Origin: Cyclobacterium sp. SYSU L10401
GTDB lineage: Bacteria; Bacteroidota; Bacteroidia; Cytophagales; Cyclobacteriaceae
Assembly: GCF_010993705.1 (NCBI RefSeq)
Contig: NZ_WOFO01000004.1
Coordinates: 124,001-188,000, forward strand
Reading direction: 5' to 3'
DNA length: 64,000 bases
In this document: in pieces, positions 34,242-47,741 of the stretch
How the letters are laid out: every line of letters starts with the position of its first letter
How positions within the stretch are numbered: position 1 is the stretch's first letter
The notes under the pieces: model-generated
The model's input: only the letters and a program-made list of their open reading frames with translations
The model's database searches: none
Told to the model about the DNA's origin: nothing
Translations under genes and position numbers: made by a program

Positions 34242-35411
34242 TTAATTTGACCTGCGCCTGGCTTTTTCCCAGGTACTTTTTTGGGTACCCCTTAAAAAAC
34301 GGAGCAATCCCGCAATGACAGCATAATTCATCAGGCAAAAATAAAAAGGAATGAAAAGTAATTTGACCTTTATTTTTCTATCTTCCAGAAGATAGCCGAT
34401 AAAAGCAGCAAAATAAAACACTACCTGAGCTATCATCAACAATTGATAAATCCATCCCAGCGGCCACAACAGGATGTTTAGAAAAAAGATCAGGATCAAC
34501 AAAAACGGAGTAATGGTCCACCTCAATACCCTATGGGATAGATATTGAAAAAATAAAACCGGATGGTTGATTGGAGTAATTTTAAAAAACAGCCTTTGCA
34601 TGGACTGCCATCCACCCGCACTGATCCTTATCTTTCTTTTGAGTTCCTCCTTTATGGAATCCGAAGCCGTCTCCATGGCATAGGCTTCGGGTTCATATAC
34701 GATCTTATAACCCTTGGAAGCAATCAATAAGGACTGCATGAAATCATCGAGAATGGTATCTTCCGGCAAAGTCTCATATTGGGAGGATCTAAAGGCTACC
34801 AACTCGCCGGCTGCACCAACAGCCGAGTACAATGCAGAATCCAGCTTCTTCAGGAACGATTCATATTTCCAATACATGCCTTCACCTGCCGCACTGGCTT
34901 CTTCTGTTTCCTCCATCATTACCCGCTTTTCCCCGGAAACACAACCTACATTTTCGAACTGAAAATGCCGGACAATATTCCTGATTGCTGCTTCATTGAG
35001 CAGGGTATTGGCATCAGTAAAAATCACAAAAGGGGTTTTGATGATTTCCATCGCCCTGTTTTCTGCGGCAGTTTTGCCGGCCCGGCGATCCTTATGTAAT
35101 AAGCTTACCTCAGGATAATCGGCCAGCACTTCCCTGAAATTATCGGTTGATCCATCAGTGATAAAAAATATTTCCAGATTTTCTGCTGGATAATCCAATG
35201 AAAGACAATTCTGAACTTTTTCCCTGATGATATCTGCTTCATTATAACAAGGGATCACCAGGCTTACTTGCGGAACAAAAGTTTCATTCACCTTATCTTC
35301 CTCAGGAAAAATCAACATTTTTATTTTTACTAAAAGATAAAGAATCAAGCCATAACCCAAAAAAGTATAGGCAACTATGGCGATGGCCAGCCAAAATATT
35401 ACTTCAGGCAT
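34242..35411 (-). CDS. Membrane-associated family 2 glycosyltransferase
   Basis: A 389-residue inner-membrane glycosyltransferase. One N-terminal membrane segment (residues 4-28) precedes the GT-A domain: VSLVIPCYNEADIIREKV (about 49-66), FITDGSTDN, the metal-binding region IFTDANTLL (about 130) and a downstream ED-type motif (PEDTILDDF, about 213) with the acceptor region SAGGWQSMQRLF. Two or three membrane helices follow (PVLFFQYLSHRVLRWTITPFL-type region and onward). This is the layout of processive or Dpm-like GT2 enzymes. It precedes the exopolysaccharide region and is divergent from the hybrid kinase gene, 237 bp apart. The donor and acceptor are unknown. Confidence 0.9.
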   Translation of the reverse strand: MPEVIFWLAIAIVAYTFLGYGLILYLLVKIKMLIFPEEDKVNETFVPQVSLVIPCYNEADIIREKVQNCLSLDYPAENLEIFFITDGSTDNFREVLADYPEVSLLHKDRRAGKTAAENRAMEIIKTPFVIFTDANTLLNEAAIRNIVRHFQFENVGCVSGEKRVMMEETEEASAAGEGMYWKYESFLKKLDSALYSAVGAAGELVAFRSSQYETLPEDTILDDFMQSLLIASKGYKIVYEPEAYAMETASDSIKEELKRKIRISAGGWQSMQRLFFKITPINHPVLFFQYLSHRVLRWTITPFLLILIFFLNILLWPLGWIYQLLMIAQVVFYFAAFIGYLLEDRKIKVKLLFIPFYFCLMNYAVIAGLLRFLRGTQKSTWEKARRRSN

Positions 35412-35648
35412 AAGATTTATTTAGGTTTACAAATTTGAATTTATAATTAAATTATCGAATTTGTAAACATAAGTGGAATGCTTTAAAAGCAAATTTTAAT
35501 CAATTAAAAATTTTTGTTTTTTTATAAACAATATTCACATTTGATTTATTTCTACTAGTCAAGGTTTTGACCATTCATTTTCAGGGTGTATTAACGGACT
35601 ATTTTCGCAATAGGGTCTAAATGAGCAGGGACAACTCTTTAAAAAGAT

Positions 35649-39743
<4,095 letters not shown>

Positions 39744-39801
39744 ACCATTATAAAACCCTTTGTTACGAAAAAAATCTCAAAAACCATAGCGCCTAAAGGG
39801 G

Positions 39802-40500
39802 CTACAAAAAGTTAACACTGTTTTTTAGCTGCTCCTTATACTTGGCACCTATGGGGATGATTTTACCGTCTACTACGGCCGTATCACTATCAAAATCTGT
39901 TAAATAATGTAGGTTGATGACATAAGACCGATGCACCTGAACAAATTCCGGGTTGCCTGATAACTTGTCTAAAAAATTTGAAATGGTGGATTTAATGGTA
40001 TAGGTCTGAGATTTACATTTCAGACTGATATAATCTCCTTTTCCTTCACAGTAACTTATTTCTGCAAAGAGAATTTTTTTATACAACCGATCATCCTTTA
40101 CAAAGATAAAGTCCTTGGAGTAGGAATTGGGGTCAATTCGTACCTCCGCTTCCTTACACTTGTCTATGCCTTTAAGGAATTGGGCATAAGCAAAAGGCTT
40201 TTGTAAATAAAAACAGGCCTTGGTCTCAAAAGCTGAAATGGCATTTTCATTATTGGCTGAAATAACGATCAAAGCCCCATCATATTGACTGTGCTTTAGA
40301 ATCTCAAAGCCATTCATTTCGGGCATTTCTATGTCCAGAAATATCAAATCAATATTACCTTTATTTTCCACTAGAAAATTTAAACCTTCAATGGAGTCGG
40401 TAAACTTAGCCTTAAGGTCCAAAGTCTTGGTTTTGGATATATAGTGGGCAAGGACCTCAATGCTGGCAGCATCATCGTCTATGATTACGCAACGGATCAT
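39802..40500 (-). CDS. LytTR-family response regulator
   Basis: A 232-residue DNA-binding response regulator. The receiver domain (1-120) has IIDDD at the N-terminus and the acceptor Asp56 in IFLDIEMPEMNG, with YLQKPF supplying the conserved Lys. The C-terminal LytTR domain (about 130-232) includes ISYCEGKGDYISL and FVQVHRSYVINLHYL, the usual recognition region. Members of this type often act with transmembrane LytS-like kinases, but no such kinase is here. The hybrid kinase converges on it with 58 bp between stops, so a functional link is plausible but unproven. The acyltransferase gene lies 49 bp upstream on the same strand and may be co-transcribed. Confidence 0.94.
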   Translation of the reverse strand: MIRCVIIDDDAASIEVLAHYISKTKTLDLKAKFTDSIEGLNFLVENKGNIDLIFLDIEMPEMNGFEILKHSQYDGALIVISANNENAISAFETKACFYLQKPFAYAQFLKGIDKCKEAEVRIDPNSYSKDFIFVKDDRLYKKILFAEISYCEGKGDYISLKCKSQTYTIKSTISNFLDKLSGNPEFVQVHRSYVINLHYLTDFDSDTAVVDGKIIPIGAKYKEQLKNSVNFL

Positions 40501-40549
40501 ATCATTCTCGATTTTAACGGTAGAATTGTTAACACATTAATTGACACAT

Positions 40550-41206
40550 TTAATCTGTAAGAATGGTTGGGTCATGCTCTAGTTTCCGTATTGTTTTTGC
40601 GGGAACCCCTCCTACCAACGTATAAGGGGCTACATCTTTGGTCACTACCGCTCCGGCAGCTACTGTCGCCCCTTTTCCTATCCTTACCCCTTTCAGCACC
40701 ATTGACCTGGTAGCCAGCCATACATCGTCTTCAATAAAGATAGCCCCGGATTTTCCTTTGGCAGACCTGATATCCACTCCATGAAAATCTCCATCCATGA
40801 TGATAACCTGATTGGCAATCTGGCAGTTTTTACCAATGAAAATATGCTCACTTGCCGAAAGGATACAAGCGGTATTCACAAAAGTACCTTCCCCTATTTC
40901 CAGCAAGGCTCCCCTATCTGCAAATAACTGGGTGGTACCCATATGGGACCATAGTTTGCAATAATTGCCAATTTTTATTTTGCCAGCCCCCTCTACGCGT
41001 AAAGCTCCCCTTACCGTTACCCATTTACCTACTTCCTTGCAATTCCTAAGCCTGAATGCGGCATTCAGGAGCCTGAAAAAACCCTGAAACAACTCTTTAG
41101 CAAGTAGGATGTAGAGCTTTATATTTTCTCCCAAACCTATGGCCTCTCTGCCAAAAACAGCTTCACTTTTTTGACTCAATTTTTCGTCAATAGTACGCTT
41201 AATCAT
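40550..41206 (-). CDS. Hexapeptide-repeat acyltransferase (exopolysaccharide O-acetyltransferase type)
   Basis: A 218-residue protein of the left-handed beta-helix acyltransferase family. Imperfect hexapeptide turns run from about residue 70 to 200 (IKIGNYCKLWSHMGTTQLF; EIGEGTFVNTACILSA; GKNCQIANQVIIMDGDFHG; IGKGATVAAGAVVTKDV). The His of DGDFHGVD is the probable catalytic base, as in maltose and galactoside acetyltransferase relatives. The closing VAPYTLVGGVPAKTIRKL is the family's standard end. The N-terminal 60 residues are helical. It is divergent from the exopolysaccharide operon (153 bp gap) and likely acetylates the polymer or a precursor. Confidence 0.9.
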   Translation of the reverse strand: MIKRTIDEKLSQKSEAVFGREAIGLGENIKLYILLAKELFQGFFRLLNAAFRLRNCKEVGKWVTVRGALRVEGAGKIKIGNYCKLWSHMGTTQLFADRGALLEIGEGTFVNTACILSASEHIFIGKNCQIANQVIIMDGDFHGVDIRSAKGKSGAIFIEDDVWLATRSMVLKGVRIGKGATVAAGAVVTKDVAPYTLVGGVPAKTIRKLEHDPTILTD

Positions 41207-41333
41207 CCAACTTTTAAATAATTAATGAATATATGGGGTGAAAATTTAAATTCAAAAAAAAAGGATAAATTAAAATTTTTGTTACTTTTATTTTAAAAAT
41301 AAGGAGAAAACCGTAAATTATTTTATGTAAAGG

Positions 41334-41341
41334 TATTTTTG
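41334..41341 (+). promoter_or_regulatory. Possible Bacteroidota -7 box for the exopolysaccharide operon
   Basis: TATTTTTG matches the TAnnTTTG consensus and lies 18 bp before the ATG at 41360. I did not find a good TTTG element at the expected upstream distance, so this is only a candidate. Confidence 0.3.
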
Positions 41342-41359
41342 TCATTGATATATAAATAA

Positions 41360-42136
41360 ATGAAATTCGTGTTTAAAAAATCATCAATCTATACGTTCTT
41401 ACCTTTCATTATAGCCTCTATGATTTTTTTCACTGGGGGAAAAGTGCAAGCTCAGGATGAATCCAATATTCTGGAGAGCATTGAATTGAATGGTCCCCTG
41501 GAAGATCAGCTTCCTAGTCTGGACAGCATCATCCGTATAGCCCAATCTAATCACCCTACCATCAAACTCAATGAAGCCCTGATCGGATCTGCTGAAGAAA
41601 GGGTAAAACTGGCCAAAAAATCCTGGGCCGATTTATTCCGGGTATATATTGACTACGGTTATGGCAATCAGGCCATTCTGACCACGGGTTCACAGGCGGG
41701 CGACCTATCGAACATCGCAAATGGCTATAGGGCCGGGGCAAACTTAAGCATCCCCTTTTCCGAAATTTTCAACAGAGGGAGCCGAATCAAATTGCAGCAA
41801 AATGAAATGGAGGCAACTTTTTTTAAAACCCGTGAAATGGAATTGGTCATTGCAGAGCAAGTCATAGAAGAATACAATAACTTATTGCTAGCCCACCGGC
41901 TGATGCAAATCAGATACCAGATGCAGGAAAAAGCCCGAACAAATCTGCAACAGATGGAAATGGAATTTAATCTGGGTAACCTGGATGCATCCAGCTACAT
42001 GAGAAATGCGGAGATCCACACCATCGCTCAATCTGAATACGAAAATGCAAGAAGTAATTTTTTTGTAGCCTCTCAAAAACTAGAAGTATTGATCGGACTA
42101 CCTTTAGCTAATATTATACATAAAAATGACAATTAA
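41360..42136 (+). CDS. Half-length TolC-like outer-membrane protein of the exopolysaccharide operon
   Basis: A 258-residue exported protein (signal peptide to about residue 31, GGKVQAQ). It carries a single outer-membrane-efflux-protein repeat: LPSLDSIIRIAQSNHPTIKL (about 49-70), the beta segment FRVYIDYGYG ... AGANLSIPFSEIFNRGS (about 95-138) and a long coiled helix (145-250). It ends with FFVASQKLEVLIGLPLANI, the usual end of one repeat. TolC proteins have two such repeats in about 420-480 residues, so this is about half size. The frame ends with a normal stop and overlaps the next gene by 11 bp, so it is not obviously truncated. It may replace the Wza-type SLBB exporter, which is absent here. 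Confidence 0.82.
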   Translation: MKFVFKKSSIYTFLPFIIASMIFFTGGKVQAQDESNILESIELNGPLEDQLPSLDSIIRIAQSNHPTIKLNEALIGSAEERVKLAKKSWADLFRVYIDYGYGNQAILTTGSQAGDLSNIANGYRAGANLSIPFSEIFNRGSRIKLQQNEMEATFFKTREMELVIAEQVIEEYNNLLLAHRLMQIRYQMQEKARTNLQQMEMEFNLGNLDASSYMRNAEIHTIAQSEYENARSNFFVASQKLEVLIGLPLANIIHKNDN

Positions 42137-44264
42137 ACAATTCATTCTGCTCCTTTGGAAGCATAAATTCTGGATCACAATACCCCCCATCTTGGTAGCA
42201 GTAGGGGTCTTCCTTTTGACCAGTAACATGCCCAGGGAATATGAAAGCAAAACCATCGTATTTACCAATCCTACTACCAATCAGGGAGCCACAGACGGTG
42301 GAGTGGTGCGGATGGATTTTTACACCTCAAACAACCTGTTTGACAACCTTACCCTGCTGGTCAAATCAAGGCAAACGATTGAAGAAGCCGCTCTGAGACT
42401 GCTCGCCCAACACCTGTCCCTCTCCCAGTCAGATAAAGAAATAATTGGTGAAAACTCCCTGAATGAGTTGAAATCACACGTTTCTCAAACACTTTGGAAT
42501 GATTTGGCCGTACCGGGTAACGAAAAAGAAACCTTTGCCAGGATTCAAAGTCATTATTTAAGGTATGAAGATTCTCCTATAGAATACCTTTTGCGTGAAC
42601 ATGACCATTATGCCATCAGTAGAATCATTGAGCGATTGTACGTCAGTCGAAAAGCCTCCAGCGATATGATGGAAATCGCTTACAGAACCAATGATCCCGG
42701 GATTTGCTACCATACCCTTCGGTTAATTACCGATGGCTTCATGAGCAGGTATTCGGGTATGAAGGAAATGGAAAACATCAACTCCATTACTTATTTTCAG
42801 AATCAACTGGTAATTGCCCAGGATAAATTGAGAGCGGCGGAAGAGAACCTCAAATCCTTCATGACCGAAAACCGGATATTGAATTATTATGAGCAAGGCA
42901 AATACCTGGATATTGCCAAATTAGAACATGAACAGGATGAAGAAAGGTCCAAACGGTTGATTTCGGGTACCGAATATAACCTGAATGAAATAGAAGGCAT
43001 GTTCGAAAATTTTGATAAACGCCAGGTAATCATACAGCAAATTGGGCAACTTCAGGATTATATTGTATCCAAAAACATGGAAATGCAAGGCCTGCTCTTG
43101 CAGCAGGAAAAATCATCTCGTATAGCCATGCTGGAAAGTGAAATAAGCAACCTTAAAGCCCAGATTGAGGATGCATCCACCGAATTGTTTAAAAATAGTA
43201 ATTCCCTGAATGGCTTGCAGCGGGAAACCATATTGGAAGAATGGCTGCGGCTGAAAATTTCATTTGAGGAGCAAAAACAAGCGCTGGATGTGATGCAAAA
43301 CAGGAAAGTTTACCTGTCTGATAAAATTGAAGAATTTGCCCCACTTGGAGCGGAATTGAAAAAACTGGAAAGGGAGGTCAGCGTGAATGAGGAGCAATAC
43401 CTCTCCATTTTACACGGATTGAATATGGCATATTTAAAAAAATATGACCTGGAAATGTCTTCTTCTCAAAGACTGATCGACGAGCCATTTTTCCCTAAAA
43501 CCCCCCTGCCTTCCAAAAGGGCATTATTGACATTAGGAGGAGGGATAGCGACAGGTTTCATCATGCTCTCCCTGGTTTTCCTAACCTTTTTTCTGGACAA
43601 CACCATTAAATCTGGCCCTAATGCAGAAAAGGTAACCGGTTTAAAGGTGGCAGGAGCCTGGGTGGATGAAAATCGGATGGAAAGAGCAGTGATCCGGGAA
43701 AAATTGACCCAAAAACAAATCATTCAATGCTATAATCAGCTCAACAAATACCTGCCCAAAGCTGGTAAAAAAATCATCCTGTTTTATAGTTTGAAACCCG
43801 ATGAGGGCAAAACCTTTTTGATCAAAAATCTGGTACAAGAACTAAACCGCCAGAACAAGGATGTAGTCTATTGGGGGATGCAACCAGACACGGACCGAAT
43901 GCCCTGTGCCACCATGCCCTACCCTGATTTGACAAGCATACATGACAATTTTGAAGCTTATTGGGAAAACAAAATATCACAAACCGATAAAGAATTCATC
44001 TTATGGGAAATGCCCAATTTGACAGCATCACCCCTGAACTATTCCCTGATCAATCAGGCAAATGCTTTGGTAATGGTCCTGGACGCTGAACGTAAATGGA
44101 CCCAGGCGGACCTACATTTACTCAATAACCTTAAAGAAATGGTGGAAATCCCTCACCTGATCTGGCTCAATCGAATGAAAAGTGACGAACTGGAAGACAT
44201 CATCGGTGAAATCCCAAAGAAAAGGTCCTTAATTCGTTTGAAAGTAAAAAAACTGCTTTCCTGA
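42126..44264 (+). CDS. Wzz/GNVR chain-length regulator with a degenerate BY-kinase-like domain
   Basis: A 712-residue inner-membrane protein. The N-terminal membrane segment (WITIPPILVAVGVFLLTS, about 16-34) and Wzz region are followed by a long periplasmic coiled-coil (about 225-420). A PFFPKTPLPSKRALLTLGGG motif comes before the second membrane segment (about 470-495). The cytoplasmic part from about 540 resembles a tyrosine autokinase: IILFYSLKPDEGKTFLIKNL is a P-loop of the PxEGKT type. The A' region (QPDTDR) and B region (FILWEMPNL) depart from the usual DxDxR and hhhDxPP. No C-terminal Tyr cluster is present: the tail is Lys/Leu-rich. It would control polymer length and assembly, perhaps without kinase activity. 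Confidence 0.88.
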   Translation: MTIKQFILLLWKHKFWITIPPILVAVGVFLLTSNMPREYESKTIVFTNPTTNQGATDGGVVRMDFYTSNNLFDNLTLLVKSRQTIEEAALRLLAQHLSLSQSDKEIIGENSLNELKSHVSQTLWNDLAVPGNEKETFARIQSHYLRYEDSPIEYLLREHDHYAISRIIERLYVSRKASSDMMEIAYRTNDPGICYHTLRLITDGFMSRYSGMKEMENINSITYFQNQLVIAQDKLRAAEENLKSFMTENRILNYYEQGKYLDIAKLEHEQDEERSKRLISGTEYNLNEIEGMFENFDKRQVIIQQIGQLQDYIVSKNMEMQGLLLQQEKSSRIAMLESEISNLKAQIEDASTELFKNSNSLNGLQRETILEEWLRLKISFEEQKQALDVMQNRKVYLSDKIEEFAPLGAELKKLEREVSVNEEQYLSILHGLNMAYLKKYDLEMSSSQRLIDEPFFPKTPLPSKRALLTLGGGIATGFIMLSLVFLTFFLDNTIKSGPNAEKVTGLKVAGAWVDENRMERAVIREKLTQKQIIQCYNQLNKYLPKAGKKIILFYSLKPDEGKTFLIKNLVQELNRQNKDVVYWGMQPDTDRMPCATMPYPDLTSIHDNFEAYWENKISQTDKEFILWEMPNLTASPLNYSLINQANALVMVLDAERKWTQADLHLLNNLKEMVEIPHLIWLNRMKSDELEDIIGEIPKKRSLIRLKVKKLLS

Positions 44265-44273
44265 AATCAAATT

Positions 44274-45704
44274 ATGGAATATTCCCGTCCTCAAATACTG
44301 TTACCCCTCACAGGACTCATCCTGTCACTATTGATCAGCCTGGGCGTGGCATATACTGGGTTTTTGGGAATTGGAGCCCTGATCATGTTGCCCCTTGCCG
44401 CAGCGCTGTTTTACTTCATGATGAGCCATCCTGATAAAGCCCTGACAATTGCATTGGTGTTTGCCTTTGTTGCCATTGGCGCCAGCCGATATATTCCCAG
44501 TCTCCCTCTGGGCTTATCGGTTGATTTTGCCCTGGTCGCAGTGATGATTAGTGCCTTGTTTCATACAAAGGTTAAAACAGATTTTAATTACTTGAAAAAC
44601 AGTCTTTTTGCTGTCACCCTACTGTGGATGATGTATAACATCGCCGAACTGTTCAATCCCGAAGCCAGAAGTCTTAGTGCCTGGGCATATGCTGTCCGGG
44701 GAACAGCATTGTACATGATGCTGACGGTACCCCTGACCTTGCTATATGCCCATAAGGTAAAAGATCTGAACCGGTTGATAAAAATCATCCTCTTTTTTTC
44801 CATCCTGGCTTCCTTTTGGGGTTTGAGGCAGTATTATATAGGATTGGATGCGGCAGAAAATCGTTGGCTGGATGCGGGCTCCAGATCCACCCATGTACTT
44901 TTTGGCAACCTGAGGGTTTTCAGCTTCTTTTCAGATGCCGGTCAATTTGGAGCTGGAATTGCTCATGCGGCCATGATTGCTTTGGTTTTGGCTTTGGGCC
45001 CTTTTTCGGTAAAAAAGCGCCTGATATTCGCTTTTTGTGCCCTGCTGTTTTTCTACCTGATGATCATGAGCGGAACCAGAGGGGCCTTAATGGTCCCGGT
45101 GGCAGGAACACTGGCCTATCTTTTTGCTTCCAAAAACTTTAAATTAATGGCATTGGGTCTGGCTTGTCTGGCCATGATCTTTCTGTTCCTGAAATTCACC
45201 ACCATTGGCAACGACAATTACCAGGTAAGGAGGCTGAGATCGGCCCTTGACCCCAATGACGCTTCTCTCAATGTGAGGTTGTCCAACCAGGCAAAATTTG
45301 CTGAATACCTGAAATCAAGGCCTTTTGGAGGAGGTATAGGTACTTCTGGTTTCTGGGGCCAAAGATTCAGTCCCGGTACTTTTCTGGCAGAGACACCCAA
45401 TGATAGCTGGTTCATTAAAATATGGGCAGAAATGGGAATCGTAGGCCTGGTTTTGCATGCATCCATCCTGGCCTATATTGGCTTGATGGCCTTGTTTAAA
45501 ATATGGAAAGTCAAGAATCCTTCATTAAGGCAAAAATTACTGGCCTTGTTTGCCGGTTATGTGGGCATTGCAGCAGCGTCCATCGGAAATCCTTTACTTG
45601 GACAGATGCCTACCGGTTTGATCCTGTACATGTCCTGGGCCTATTTTTTCCTGGCTGAAGAGCTGGATCGGGAAAGCACCAACCAACTGAAAAAAAATGA
45701 GTAA
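44274..45704 (+). CDS. Wzy-type polymerase / O-antigen ligase family protein
   Basis: A 476-residue polytopic inner-membrane protein with about ten to twelve hydrophobic segments from residue 8 onward. The Wzy_C/ligase region (about 225-380) includes MSGTRGALMVPVAGTLAYLF (about 262-281) and the loop SRPFGGGIGTSGFWG, then PNDSWFIKIWAEMGIVGL, the usual polymerase/ligase signature with His/Arg in the periplasmic loop. It lies 10 bp after the Wzz-like gene and overlaps the next by 8 bp. In this cluster it most probably polymerises lipid-linked repeat units. Ligase activity cannot be excluded. Confidence 0.88.
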   Translation: MEYSRPQILLPLTGLILSLLISLGVAYTGFLGIGALIMLPLAAALFYFMMSHPDKALTIALVFAFVAIGASRYIPSLPLGLSVDFALVAVMISALFHTKVKTDFNYLKNSLFAVTLLWMMYNIAELFNPEARSLSAWAYAVRGTALYMMLTVPLTLLYAHKVKDLNRLIKIILFFSILASFWGLRQYYIGLDAAENRWLDAGSRSTHVLFGNLRVFSFFSDAGQFGAGIAHAAMIALVLALGPFSVKKRLIFAFCALLFFYLMIMSGTRGALMVPVAGTLAYLFASKNFKLMALGLACLAMIFLFLKFTTIGNDNYQVRRLRSALDPNDASLNVRLSNQAKFAEYLKSRPFGGGIGTSGFWGQRFSPGTFLAETPNDSWFIKIWAEMGIVGLVLHASILAYIGLMALFKIWKVKNPSLRQKLLALFAGYVGIAAASIGNPLLGQMPTGLILYMSWAYFFLAEELDRESTNQLKKNE

Positions 45705-46611
45705 ACCGCTTATTTCTGTCATCACCATTAACTTCAATGGCCTGGTACATACCCTGGACTTTTTGGCTTCCTTTCAAAAAGTAACCTACCCCCATGTAGA
45801 AATCATCGTCGTTGACAATGCTTCAACAGAGAACCCGGATGAGATATTGAAACGATTCCCCGGCACCACCCTGATTAAAAATCCGGTGAATGAGGGATTT
45901 GCCGGGGGAAATAACCGGGGAATGGAAAAGGCAACCGGTGACTATTTCTTTCTGATCAATAATGATACGGAAGTAGCCCCGGACATCCTGGAGGTGTTGC
46001 TCCGACGTATTCAGCGGGAAGAAAATGCCGGATTGGTCTGTCCTAAAATCCTGTACCATGATGCACCTGATACCATACAATATGCCGGATTCACTGCGAT
46101 AAACCCTGTCACCGGGCGTGGAAAAGGTAAAGGCTACCAGGAAAAGGACAAGGGACAATACCAAAAGGCAGAAGTCACCCAACTGGCACATGGTGCGGCC
46201 ATGTTTATACCAAAAGCTGTGGTTAAGCAAATAGGCATGATGGCCGAACTCTATTTTCTTTACTACGAAGAGATGGATTATTGTGAGCGCATTAAAAAGG
46301 CCGGTTATGAAATCTGGTACGAACCAGGAAGCTATATCTTGCACAAAGAATCCATGAGCGTGGGCAAAAACTCCCTGTTGAAAACCTATTATATGAGTCG
46401 CAATCGGTGGTTATTTTTACGCAGAAATGTGAACTGGCCCCTGTTTTTTTTTACAGCTGCCTATTACCTGCTGATTGCGCTTCCAAAAAACCTGTTGGTA
46501 TTTGCCCTGAATGCAGAATGGGCTCATTTCAAGCAATATTTCAAGGGTTTTTCAGATGGGTTGTTCATGAAAAACATACGGGATAACCCTACACTAAAAC
46601 AGCAATCATGA
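45697..46611 (+). CDS. Family 2 glycosyltransferase (rhamnosyltransferase-like)
   Basis: A 304-residue GT-A enzyme. The N-terminus ISVITINFNGLVHTLDFLAS has the nucleotide-binding strand, followed by VDNASTENPDE, GFAGGNNRGME and the metal-binding LINNDTEV (about 88-95). The acceptor region is YYEEMDYCERIKKAGYEIWY (about 188-208). The C-terminal hydrophobic segment (LFFFTAAYYLLIALPKNLLV, about 248-268) should anchor it to the membrane. The arrangement resembles WbbL/rhamnosyltransferases that extend a lipid-linked repeat unit. It overlaps the upstream gene by 8 bp and the next by 4, so it is part of the tightly coupled six-gene operon. The sugar donor is unknown. Confidence 0.92.
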   Translation: MSKPLISVITINFNGLVHTLDFLASFQKVTYPHVEIIVVDNASTENPDEILKRFPGTTLIKNPVNEGFAGGNNRGMEKATGDYFFLINNDTEVAPDILEVLLRRIQREENAGLVCPKILYHDAPDTIQYAGFTAINPVTGRGKGKGYQEKDKGQYQKAEVTQLAHGAAMFIPKAVVKQIGMMAELYFLYYEEMDYCERIKKAGYEIWYEPGSYILHKESMSVGKNSLLKTYYMSRNRWLFLRRNVNWPLFFFTAAYYLLIALPKNLLVFALNAEWAHFKQYFKGFSDGLFMKNIRDNPTLKQQS

Positions 46612-47741
46612 GAATAGGCATAGAAGCACAACGGATTTTTAGAAAAAAAAGGCATGGGATGGACATGGTGGCCGTTGCGCTTATCAGAAACCTGCAACAA
46701 ATGGATACCAAAAACGAGTATTTTATATTCATCAATGAAGCAGAAGATCCCTCTCCCATTACCCCCACTGAAAATTTTACCATCGTACCCCTGTCCCCTT
46801 CTCCCTATCCCATCTGGGAGCAGTACCATTTGGCCAAAGCAGTGAAAGCATACCGCCTGGATCTTTTGCATTGTACCAGCAATACCGCACCATTTTTCTG
46901 CCGCACCAAATTGCTCATTACCCTGCACGACATCATCTATTTGGAGCAGTTAAACTTTAAAGAGGGCTCCTGGTACCAACGCCTTGGGAACCTCTACCGC
47001 CGCTGGAATGTGCCCGGAGTAGTAAAAAAAGCCAGCTACCTTTTTACTGTTTCTCATTACGAGCAAGAAAGAATAGTGAGCCATTTTGGTATGGATAAAA
47101 ACAAGGTAAAGGTGATTTACAATGGGGTGGCCGGGCATTTCAAAAGGGAAAGCCCCGAAAGGATGGAAATCATTCAGGAAAAATACGGCTTGCCCGACAC
47201 CTTTATCCTATTCCTGGGCAATACAGACCCCAAAAAAAACCTGAAAGGGGTATTGCAAAGCCTTGCCCTGCTGGAGGCGAAAAAGGTAGATTTTCCAGAT
47301 TTGGTCATGCCCGACTTTGGCAAAGAGGTATTGGTATCCATGCTGGCAACGATGGGTGCTCCCCAGCTGATCAACAAAATCCACTTGACAGGTTATATTC
47401 CCAATGAAGACCTGCCGGCCATTTATAGCCAGGCATTGCTTTTTCTATACCCTTCCCTCAGGGAAAGTTTTGGTCTTCCAATACTGGAAGCCATGGCCTG
47501 TGGCTGTCCTGTCATTACATCCAATACCTCCTCCATGCCGGAAGTTGCCGGAGAAGCTGCCCTGCTCATCGATCCTTTTGAGCCTGAGACTTTGAGTGAA
47601 GGGATAGAAAAACTTCTTAAAAGCCGGGAACACCGGCAAAAGTTGATAGAAAACGGCTATAAAAGGCCTCCACTATTTGATTACCGAAAAGGAGCAGAAA
47701 AAACATTACTCGCCTATATTCAAACGCTGGAATCCAAATGA
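46608..47741 (+). CDS. GT4 family glycosyltransferase
   Basis: A 377-residue GT-B retaining glycosyltransferase. The N-terminal domain includes RIGIEAQRIFRKKRHGMDM with the acceptor-side Gly loop and LLITLHDIIYLEQL. The C-terminal domain has ILFLGNTDPKKNLKGVLQSL (about 203-222) and the EX7E-type motif SLRESFGLPILEAMACGCPV (about 285-305), which binds the nucleotide-sugar donor. It overlaps the upstream and downstream genes by 4 bp each, suggesting coupled translation. It would add an internal sugar of the repeat unit. Mannosyl- or glucosyl-type activity cannot be separated. Confidence 0.93.
   Translation: MRIGIEAQRIFRKKRHGMDMVAVALIRNLQQMDTKNEYFIFINEAEDPSPITPTENFTIVPLSPSPYPIWEQYHLAKAVKAYRLDLLHCTSNTAPFFCRTKLLITLHDIIYLEQLNFKEGSWYQRLGNLYRRWNVPGVVKKASYLFTVSHYEQERIVSHFGMDKNKVKVIYNGVAGHFKRESPERMEIIQEKYGLPDTFILFLGNTDPKKNLKGVLQSLALLEAKKVDFPDLVMPDFGKEVLVSMLATMGAPQLINKIHLTGYIPNEDLPAIYSQALLFLYPSLRESFGLPILEAMACGCPVITSNTSSMPEVAGEAALLIDPFEPETLSEGIEKLLKSREHRQKLIENGYKRPPLFDYRKGAEKTLLAYIQTLESK

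Noticed and set aside
39787-39804. Hairpin between the hybrid kinase and LytTR genes as a terminator
   Set aside because: The stem has only six pairs with a mismatch and overlaps a stop codon. It may act weakly but I could not support it.
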